DNA from: Deltaproteobacteria bacterium
GTDB lineage: Bacteria > Myxococcota_A > Polyangia > HGW-17
DNA: 6,923 nt
Direction of reading: 5' to 3'
NCBI GenBank assembly: GCA_003249585.1
Contig: QKIM01000664.1
Location: 1 to 6,923, forward strand
In this document: positions 1-4,982 of the stretch, one piece after another
Position numbering within the stretch: position 1 is the stretch's first letter
Layout: each line of letters opens with the position of its first letter
Program-made: the position numbers and the translations under genes
Notes under the pieces: model-generated
Databases searched by the model: none
Told to the model about the DNA's origin: nothing
Seen by the model: the letters and a program-made list of their open reading frames with translations, nothing else

Positions 1-24
1 GGCGGCCGGCAGCTTGCGGGGATC

Positions 25-657
25 ATGCCCTCTGGCCGGATCACGTCCTGCCTGGCTCGGGGGACTCGCGCGCCCTCCGTAGAGAGCCTGCCCGAGGACG
101 CTGGTTCTCTCCCCGGGGCGCTGTGGGATCCGGGTCATGGGTGCGGCGCCTGCTCCGCCGGTGAGTGCCACGGCGGCTGCCCCGCCCTGGTGGAGGCCAC
201 GGCCTCGCTCGACCACTCTCCGCTGTGCCGGGAGGAGCGACGCCCGGGAGTCCGTGGGCTCGCCGCGGCCCTCTCCGTCGTTGGGCTCACCCTGGGGATG
301 CAGTGCACCGCACCCTCACCGAAGACCACGGGAGATTCGGGCAGCACGGGATCCATGGGGGCTGCGTCGGAGGAACCCATGCTGCCCAGCGCCCCTGCGG
401 TACGCACCCCGAGGGTGACGAACACAGCCGACACGCCGCCCCAGATCCCCAGGGACCCCAAGAAGAAGGCCGCGAAGCGCCAGGCCATGAACCGGAACGC
501 CCGGTCCATGAACCGCGCCCCCTACCGTATGCCCAGCTGCTGCTACTCCCACATGCTGGTGCCCGGCTGCAGGTGCGGCCTGGGTCCCGGTCCCGGTTCC
601 GGTCCCGGTTCCGGTCCCGGTTCCGGTCCTTCCCCGAAACAGCCCGGGACGCCCTGA
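25..657 (+). CDS. Putative lipoprotein with Gly-Pro-Ser repeat tail, function unknown (start uncertain)
   Basis: Not a family I recognise. From ATG 25 the frame gives 210 residues. Residues about 75-93 form a basic n-region (RRPGVRG) and a hydrophobic stretch (LAAALSVVGLTLGM) followed by Cys94, then a Ser/Thr/Gly/Pro-rich linker. This resembles a lipoprotein signal, although the residues before the Cys (GMQ) are a poor lipobox. A basic stretch (about 145-165) and a CC-x8-CxC cluster (172-184) precede a Gly-Pro/Gly-Ser repeat tail. Third positions are G/C-rich in this frame. The start is doubtful: the frame is open to the left edge, no good ribosome site precedes ATG 25, and GTG 190 would place the signal nearer the N-terminus. 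The first 55 residues may be an artefact or part of a longer gene. A minus-strand frame (135-509) shares the same third-position bias and also encodes a hydrophobic start, so strand assignment is probable, not certain. Confidence 0.42.
   Translation: MPSGRITSCLARGTRAPSVESLPEDAGSLPGALWDPGHGCGACSAGECHGGCPALVEATASLDHSPLCREERRPGVRGLAAALSVVGLTLGMQCTAPSPKTTGDSGSTGSMGAASEEPMLPSAPAVRTPRVTNTADTPPQIPRDPKKKAAKRQAMNRNARSMNRAPYRMPSCCYSHMLVPGCRCGLGPGPGSGPGSGPGSGPSPKQPGTP
583..630 (+). repeat. Short tandem repeat, 6/12-bp unit encoding Gly-Pro/Gly-Ser
   Basis: Eight consecutive hexamers of the form GGTCCC or GGTTCC, mostly alternating as a 12-bp unit, run in frame and encode the GPGPGSGPGSGPGSGP tail of the putative lipoprotein just before its stop. 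Unit number could vary by slippage. Confidence 0.9.
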
Positions 658-704
658 TCCGGTGCAAACATGACAGGTGTTAGGAAAAAGTCCAAATCAC
701 CATG

Positions 705-733
705 TTGCACAGTGAGATATGCGTGGCTATAAT
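705..733 (+). promoter_or_regulatory. Near-consensus sigma-70 promoter upstream of the MATE gene
   Basis: TTGCAC at 705-710 and a perfect TATAAT at 728-733 are separated by exactly 17 bases, with an A-rich stretch upstream (about 682-697). Transcription would begin near 739-741. The local AT richness contrasts with the GC-rich flanks. The only long plus-strand gene downstream is the MATE transporter, about 140-200 bases away. Confidence 0.75.
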
Positions 734-941
734 AAAGGTATGGAACCACGACGAACACCCTCCCTCCTGTCACGATTATACGAAGCCGGTCTCTTGCGCA
801 CGATAAAGAGCTGTTTCCCCTAAAGTCCCGACAACGCACCATCATCATCATCAACCAGGGGAGGGGACGCTTCGCGCCGGTGGCTGGAGTGTCGTCAAGG
901 GGCGGCCCGTCTTCCTCTTCCTCTACCTCTCGCTCCCCTGG
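734..941 (+). other. Leader region between promoter and MATE coding sequence
   Basis: About 200 bases lie between the promoter and the first usable in-frame start (GTG 942). Besides the short ORF at 740-823 it contains CTCTT (791-795) complementary to AAGAG (806-810), an ATC/CAT repeat (840-850), and a purine-rich ribosome-site-like stretch AGGGGAGGGG (857-866). From about 870 the MATE frame already looks coding (hydrophobic VFLFLYLSLPW just before GTG 942), so the right part probably encodes the missing N-terminus. I recognise no known riboswitch class. Confidence 0.4.
740..823 (+). CDS. Possible leaderless 27-codon leader ORF upstream of the MATE gene
   Basis: ATG at 740 lies six bases after the TATAAT box, almost exactly where transcription should start, so an mRNA from this promoter could begin with or just before the AUG. 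The ORF encodes a short basic peptide (starting MEPRRTPSLL, ending IKSCFP) and stops with CCC-TAA at 818-823. There is no ribosome site because there is no room for a leader. Composition is less GC-biased than the real genes nearby. It may be a regulatory leader peptide for the transporter, or chance. A +1 slip at CCC-TAA would enter the MATE frame, which is open from 807 onward. Confidence 0.25.
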   Translation: MEPRRTPSLLSRLYEAGLLRTIKSCFP

Positions 942-2219
942 GTGGCGGGGATGATCTCCCTCTCCATGGCCGCCCTGGTCGACGGGTATTTCCTGGGGAA
1001 CCTCGTGGGCCCCGAGGCCCTGGCCGCGGTGAACCTGGTCATGCCCGTCCACGCGGTCTTCTTTGGCATCGGGCTCATCTTCACCGTCGGCGGGAGCGTG
1101 CGCGCCGGGACCGCCCTCGGCAGGGGCGATCCCCGGCGTGCGCGGGCGATCTTCCGCACCACCATGAGCGCCCTGGCCATCGTCTCGGTCATCCTGACGC
1201 TGCTCGTGGTCCTCCTGCGCGGCCCGCTCCTGCACCTGCTGGGAGGCCGTGGGGCGCTGTACGGTCCCGCCCAGGAGTATCTGCTCAGCACCATCCCCTT
1301 CTTCTTCTTCTCCATCACGGCGACGGCGCTGGCCTATTTTGCGAGGCTCACCAGGCACGCGGTCCGGGCCTCGGTGGCCCTCGCGCTCGTCGGTGTCGTG
1401 AACATCGGTCTCGACGCGCTCTTGGTCGGGCACCTCTCTTTGGGGATCAGCGGCGCCGGGATCGCCTCGGGGCTGAGCTATGTCGCGGGGTTCATCCTGC
1501 TTGTCCCGGTATTTCGCCGAAGGCCAGGGACACTGTACCTCGCCAAGGAGACCGTCGGGATGAGGACCCTGGGCCGTATGGCCCTGAACGGCCTGCCCGA
1601 ATTCCTGGCCGAGGCCACGGCGGGGCTGAGCATGCTCCTGTTCAACCGCGTCATCCTCCGGTATGAGGGAACCGCGGGTGTCGCCGCCTTTACCGTCATC
1701 AACGCGCTGTACTGGTTTGCCCTCATGGCCAGCTATGCCTTCTCGGACACCCTCCAGCCCCTCATCAGCACGAGCCGTGGCGCGGGAAACACCCAGCGGG
1801 TCCGGGTCTTCCTGAAGCTGGGGCTCACCCTCACGGGGGTGCTCGGCCTGCTCTTCGCCCTTTTGCTGCTCATCATCCCCGGTCAACTCCTGGGGCTCTT
1901 CCTCGCGCCGGGCAGTCCCGAGGGGGCGCACGCCCTGGTCTTCGCGGCACAGGTGTGGCCGGCCTTCCTCCTGGCGGGGATCAACATCCTCCTCTCTTCC
2001 TATTTCACCTCCATGGAGCTGCCCCTGCAGAGCCTGGCGGTCACCCTGGCCCGGGGACTGATCTTCCCCATGCTGTTTCTGCTCCTGTTGCCACCCCTTC
2101 TGGGCGCCAGAGGCATCGGGCTGGCCATCCCCCTGGGGGAGGCGGCGGCCTTCGCGCTGACCCTCCTGGTGTTCACGCGACACCGGCGACGTCGTGCCGT
2201 CCTGGCTCCCGCAGCGTGA
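942..2219 (+). CDS. MATE-family multidrug/cation efflux transporter (MepA/NorM type), N-terminus unresolved
   Basis: An inner-membrane antiporter of the MATE family; members export cationic drugs, dyes or metabolites using a Na+ or H+ gradient. The substrate cannot be read from sequence. From GTG 942 the protein has 425 residues, somewhat short for a family usually around 440-460. It shows helix 1 ending VDGYFLGNLVG (13-23), the GDPRRAR cytoplasmic loop (62-68), NIGLDALL (154-161), GISGAGIASG (168-177), the second-half GLPEFLAEA motif (217-225) and SDTLQPLIS (268-276), with about twelve hydrophobic segments. GTG 942 has no ribosome site and cuts helix 1; the frame upstream reads VFLFLYLSLPW but has no ATG, GTG or TTG back to the stop at 804-806. 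A one-base insertion in the G4 tract at 899-902 would join it to GTG 880 or 889 and give a normal N-terminus. Family assignment is firm; the start is not. Confidence 0.9.
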   Translation: MAGMISLSMAALVDGYFLGNLVGPEALAAVNLVMPVHAVFFGIGLIFTVGGSVRAGTALGRGDPRRARAIFRTTMSALAIVSVILTLLVVLLRGPLLHLLGGRGALYGPAQEYLLSTIPFFFFSITATALAYFARLTRHAVRASVALALVGVVNIGLDALLVGHLSLGISGAGIASGLSYVAGFILLVPVFRRRPGTLYLAKETVGMRTLGRMALNGLPEFLAEATAGLSMLLFNRVILRYEGTAGVAAFTVINALYWFALMASYAFSDTLQPLISTSRGAGNTQRVRVFLKLGLTLTGVLGLLFALLLLIIPGQLLGLFLAPGSPEGAHALVFAAQVWPAFLLAGINILLSSYFTSMELPLQSLAVTLARGLIFPMLFLLLLPPLLGARGIGLAIPLGEAAAFALTLLVFTRHRRRRAVLAPAA

Positions 2220-2227
2220 TCCCCCAC

Positions 2228-2241
2228 ACCGGAATTCCGGT
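2228..2241. promoter_or_regulatory. 14-bp perfect palindrome, candidate operator
   Basis: ACCGGAATTCCGGT is perfectly self-complementary and its last base is the first base of the -35 hexamer for the next gene. It lies nine bases after the MATE stop. With no loop and no following T-run it is a poor terminator, so a dimeric regulator site is the better reading. Confidence 0.4.
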
Positions 2242-2269
2242 TGCCCCCGTGAGCGCGAGACCGTATAGT
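2241..2269 (+). promoter_or_regulatory. Sigma-70-type promoter for the zinc-ribbon gene
   Basis: TTGCCC (2241-2246) and TATAGT (2264-2269) have a 17-base spacer, close to the consensus and similar to the promoter at 705-733. The predicted start near 2276 leaves a leader of about 20 bases, enough for the ribosome site at 2284-2289. Confidence 0.6.
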
Positions 2270-2283
2270 ACAGGCACATCACC

Positions 2284-2289
2284 AGGGAG
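2284..2289 (+). promoter_or_regulatory. Ribosome binding site of the zinc-ribbon gene
   Basis: AGGGAG lies six bases before ATG 2296 and supports this start. Confidence 0.65.
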
Positions 2290-2295
2290 TACCAC

Positions 2296-3357
2296 ATGCA
2301 GCTCGTCACCCACCAATGCCCCAACTGTTCCGGTTCCATCGATGTCGAGCCGGGTCAGTCCTCTGTGCGCTGTCAGTACTGCGGCACCACCATCTCCATC
2401 GAGCCCGAGTCCGCCCAGCCTGCTCCGCCGCCGCCCGTGGTACGGCCCGCGGCAGCCGCGACGGGAACGGCGAAACCTCCCATCCTCAAGTTCCTCATTC
2501 CCTTCTTCATCTTCGATTTCCTGGCCGTGCTCATCATCGTTCCCGTGGTCATCTTCACGTCGAGCCAGAAGAAGCAGCGGCGGATCACCGTGGAGCAGAA
2601 GGTTCAGCAGGACGTCCAGAGGACCATGGAGGACATCAAGAAGAACTTCAACATCATGGGCGCCAATGTCCAGATCATCGACGGCATGGGGACCCCCCTG
2701 AACATCACCGTCAACGGCCTCGACCTGGGCAAGATCACAGCGGACCCCCGGTGGGAAGGGTATCGCAAGGGGCACGTCGAGCCGCTGTCCGGCAAGGCCC
2801 TGACGGCCCTCAAGCATCTGCTCGCGACCTATCCCATGCCCTCGGAGGGCCCCGGGAAGGCGACCTGGGAGGTGATCCAGCTGGCAAACTACCGGCAGAC
2901 CTTCCTGCGTACCCTGGAAGACCGGCGACGGACCATCATGCGCAAGCACCGCGACGCCCTCAGGTGGGTGATCCTGCCCAGACCCCTGGGGTCGGCTCGC
3001 GAGGACATGGCCGTCCGCGCCCTGTTCGAGGTGCTCAAGAGTGAACCGGGACGCGCGGTGTTCCTGCACCGCCGGCTGGTCCGCGAGGGGCTGCAGGGGA
3101 AGAGGCTCAACAAGATGCGGAAGATCTCCTCCCTCCTCACCGCCGCCCGGGTGAAGGGCAGGGACTACTGGAAGCGGCTGGCGAAGCGGCCCCACCAGAA
3201 CGTGCTCGACGCGCTCGAGGCCTTCTATGAGACATTGGATTTGGGCGACCTGGAGGCCGGCTACATCGTCCGTGGCAAGCTCTACCGCCTGGACACCGGC
3301 GCCAGCGGCTCCGTGCTCCTGACCTCCCTCGAGGACATCGTCACCGGGAAGCGGTGA
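2296..3357 (+). CDS. Zinc-ribbon, single-pass membrane protein, function unknown
   Basis: A 353-residue protein I cannot assign to a characterised family. The N-terminus is a short zinc ribbon: Cys8-x2-Cys11 and Cys26-x2-Cys29 (CPNC and CQYC), typical of small metal-binding ribbons. A Pro/Ala linker follows (about 37-62), then one strongly hydrophobic segment (about 64-87) ending in SSQKKQRR. The positive residues after the segment suggest the large C-terminal part is cytoplasmic, though topology is inference. Residues about 96-118 are charged and may form a coiled coil. The rest (about 119-353) is a soluble, mostly helical-looking region rich in Arg and Lys with no catalytic motif I recognise. 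It has its own promoter and ribosome site, 76 bases after the MATE gene and 95 before the MurA-like gene. Codon use matches its neighbours. Confidence 0.8.
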   Translation: MQLVTHQCPNCSGSIDVEPGQSSVRCQYCGTTISIEPESAQPAPPPPVVRPAAAATGTAKPPILKFLIPFFIFDFLAVLIIVPVVIFTSSQKKQRRITVEQKVQQDVQRTMEDIKKNFNIMGANVQIIDGMGTPLNITVNGLDLGKITADPRWEGYRKGHVEPLSGKALTALKHLLATYPMPSEGPGKATWEVIQLANYRQTFLRTLEDRRRTIMRKHRDALRWVILPRPLGSAREDMAVRALFEVLKSEPGRAVFLHRRLVREGLQGKRLNKMRKISSLLTAARVKGRDYWKRLAKRPHQNVLDALEAFYETLDLGDLEAGYIVRGKLYRLDTGASGSVLLTSLEDIVTGKR

Positions 3358-3439
3358 GGACGCCCAGCGCCCATTCAGCTTGAAACCGCGGGCAAAGGGC
3401 GGTAAGGGTTTGGTGCCCTGGCGGGAGCCGGGGTGAGCC

Positions 3440-3445
3440 AAGGAG
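3440..3445 (+). promoter_or_regulatory. Ribosome binding site of the MurA-like gene
   Basis: AAGGAG is seven bases before ATG 3453 and fixes this start. No convincing promoter is visible in 3358-3439, so this gene may be read from the upstream promoter. Confidence 0.8.
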
Positions 3446-3452
3446 AAACGCC

Positions 3453-4739
3453 ATGCCCTCCCTCGTGATAGAAGGTCGCGCGCCCCTCGCCGGAGAGATG
3501 CGGGTGAGCGGCAACAAGAACGCCTGCCTGCCCATGATCGCGGCGGCCATGCTGACGGACGAACCCGTCATCCTCCACAACGTCCCCAACATCATCGACG
3601 TGCGGGTCATGCTCGAGGTCGCCCAGGCCCTCGGGGCAGACGTCGCCTTCGAGGACGGGCGCCTGGAGATCAGGACCCCCTCCATCCGGACCTCGGACAT
3701 CTCCCGGGAGCTTGCCTCCAAGATCCGGACCTCCATGCTCTTCTGCGGGCCCCTCCTGGCCCGGGAGCCCATGACCCTGACGCTGTGGCCTCCCGGCGGC
3801 GATGTCATCGGACGCCGTCGTCTCGACGCCCACTTCTACGGGCTGTCGGGCCTGGGCGTGGAGATCGACGCAGAATCGCTCCCCTTCACCTTTACCTCCC
3901 GCGGGCGCCTCACGGGCAAGGATCTCTTCCTCGACGAGGCGAGCGTCACCGCCACGGAGCACATCCTCATGGCGGCGGTGCTGGCCCGTGGCACGACCTA
4001 CCTGCGCAACACCGCCGCGGAGCCCCACGTCACGGATCTCGCCCGTCTCCTCAACAAGATGGGCGCCAACATCACCGGGCTCGACACCAACACCCTGCGC
4101 ATCGAGGGCGTGGAGTCCCTCCACGGCGCCGAGCACACGGTGGTGGAGGATCACGTGGAGGCGGCGAGCTTCCTGGCGCTGGCCGCGGCCACGGGGGGCG
4201 AGCTCACCCTCACGGGGGTGCGTCGACGCCACTACTGGATGACCCACCGCATCTTCGAGCGCTTCGGCGTCCACCTGGAGATGCTGCCCGGGGTGATCCA
4301 CTGCCCCGGGGGGCAGGAGCTCTCCATCCGGCCGGACTTCGGCAACGCCATCCCCGTGGTCTCCGACGGCCCCTGGCCGCAGTTCCCCTCGGATATGATG
4401 TCCTGTACCATCGTCATGGCCACCCAGGCCCGGGGGACGGTCCTCTTCTTCGAGAAGATGTTCGAGAGCCGCATCTATTTCGTGGATCGCCTCATCGCCA
4501 TGGGGGCCAACGCCGTGGTCTGCGACCCGCACCGCGTGGTCATCAGCGGCCCCGCAAACCTCAGGGGCATCACCATGGCGAGCCCCGACATCCGCGCGGG
4601 CATGGCCATGGTGATCGCCGCGCTGTGTGCCGAGGGCACCTCCACCATACGGAACGCCGAGGTCATCGAGCGTGGCTACAGCAACCTGTGCGACCGGCTC
4701 CTCAGCCTCGGGGCGAAGGTCCGTGAGGTCCCCTCCTAG
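3453..4739 (+). CDS. murA: MurA-family enolpyruvyl transferase, Asp-type (UDP-GlcNAc 1-carboxyvinyltransferase-like)
   Basis: MurA transfers enolpyruvate from PEP to UDP-GlcNAc, the first committed step of peptidoglycan synthesis, in the cytoplasm. The 428 residues match the usual length (E. coli 419) and the two-domain EPSP-synthase fold. Visible residues, by alignment from memory to E. coli: SGNKNACL with Lys22, catalytic-loop PPGGDVIGRRR (113-123), FPSDMM with Asp314 (E. coli Asp305), FESR with Arg340, SPDIRAGMA with Arg381 (E. coli Arg397), and a C-terminal ERGYSNLCDRLLSLGAKV. The loop Cys (E. coli Cys115) is Asp117 here, as in mycobacterial and chlamydial MurA, where this change gives fosfomycin insensitivity. 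Sites contacting the UDP moiety are less typical: SVTATEH replaces the usual SVGAT, and DHVEAAS replaces DRIEAGT. It may therefore be the housekeeping MurA, a second copy, or a relative with another nucleotide-sugar substrate. No other cell-wall gene is in the window. Confidence 0.85.
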   Translation: MPSLVIEGRAPLAGEMRVSGNKNACLPMIAAAMLTDEPVILHNVPNIIDVRVMLEVAQALGADVAFEDGRLEIRTPSIRTSDISRELASKIRTSMLFCGPLLAREPMTLTLWPPGGDVIGRRRLDAHFYGLSGLGVEIDAESLPFTFTSRGRLTGKDLFLDEASVTATEHILMAAVLARGTTYLRNTAAEPHVTDLARLLNKMGANITGLDTNTLRIEGVESLHGAEHTVVEDHVEAASFLALAAATGGELTLTGVRRRHYWMTHRIFERFGVHLEMLPGVIHCPGGQELSIRPDFGNAIPVVSDGPWPQFPSDMMSCTIVMATQARGTVLFFEKMFESRIYFVDRLIAMGANAVVCDPHRVVISGPANLRGITMASPDIRAGMAMVIAALCAEGTSTIRNAEVIERGYSNLCDRLLSLGAKVREVPS

Positions 4740-4765
4740 GAGCTACCCACGGAGCACCCGGGCGT

Positions 4766-4782
4766 ATTTTTCTTTTTTTTTC
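4766..4782 (+). terminator. T-rich tract after the MurA-like gene, weak terminator candidate
   Basis: A run of T broken only by one C (4767-4781) begins 27 bases after the stop. Only short imperfect pairing (ACG 4749-4751 with CGT 4763-4765) is visible before it, so an intrinsic terminator is possible but not well supported. Confidence 0.3.
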
Positions 4783-4820
4783 AAAGGGGCAGAATATCGG
4801 TCAACCCGCGCCGTCAAGCC

Positions 4821-4839
4821 TGTACCCGAAAAGGGTGCA
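4821..4839 (+). other. Hairpin in the intergenic leader of the secreted-protein gene
   Basis: TGTACCC and GGGTGCA pair over seven bases (one G-T wobble) around a GAAAA loop. CCGAAA (4826-4831) can instead pair with TTTCGG (4844-4849), which would break the first stem, so two exclusive folds are possible. The rest of 4740-4982 is AT-rich. It also has AAGAA-AAG-TTCTT (4918-4930) and GCCC-TTTT-GGGC (4950-4961) just before the ribosome site. I see no clean -35/-10 pair and no known RNA family. Confidence 0.4.
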
Positions 4840-4967
4840 TCCGTTTCGGTGGGTGAACCCGGGGCTGTTCTTTTCCATTTGTCAATACAACGAGTTGCTG
4901 ATTTCCCTTGATTTTTTAAGAAAAGTTCTTCAGTAACCGATATTTATCCGCCCTTTTGGGCTCTCAT

Positions 4968-4975
4968 GAAGGAGG
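4968..4975 (+). promoter_or_regulatory. Strong ribosome binding site of the secreted-protein gene
   Basis: GAAGGAGG is an almost perfect match to the 16S rRNA tail, seven bases before ATG 4983. It decides this start over the in-frame TTG at 4956, which lies upstream of the ribosome site. Confidence 0.85.
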
Positions 4976-4982
4976 AATTTCC

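Noticed and set aside
3..164. Possible 3' end of an upstream gene in the third plus frame, stopping at 162-164
   Set aside because: Only about 53 codons are in the window, with no recognisable motif and composition no better than the overlapping frame.
135..509. Minus-strand ORF with a hydrophobic N-terminus opposite the putative lipoprotein
   Set aside because: Kept only as an alternative: it has the same third-position bias, but its C-terminal half is low-complexity and it has no stronger support than the plus-strand frame.
837..851. Run of His codons (CAC plus four CAT) resembling a His tag
   Set aside because: It is a simple ATC/CAT repeat in a leader with no start codon before it; nothing suggests a vector or engineered construct.
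543..2339. Long minus-strand ORF (598 codons) opposite the MATE gene
   Set aside because: It is a low-complexity Asp/Glu/Gln/Gly/Arg-rich shadow of a clearly recognisable transporter, with no domain or ribosome site; high GC makes such antisense frames open.
3380..3408. Possible promoter before the MurA-like gene (TTGAAA at 3380-3385)
   Set aside because: At 17 bases spacing the -10 would be TAAGGG, a poor match.
2173..3441. Minus-strand ORF (422 codons) opposite the zinc-ribbon gene
   Set aside because: No recognisable motif; the plus strand has a promoter, ribosome site and zinc ribbon.
3375..4532. Minus-strand ORF (385 codons) opposite the MurA-like gene
   Set aside because: His/Gly/Asp-rich antisense translation of a well-supported enzyme gene.
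4879..4947. Possible promoters before the secreted-protein gene (TTGTCA 4879, TTGCTG 4895, TTGATT 4908, TATTTA 4941)
   Set aside because: No -35-like hexamer is 16-18 bases from a convincing -10 hexamer; a promoter is likely in this AT-rich stretch but cannot be placed.
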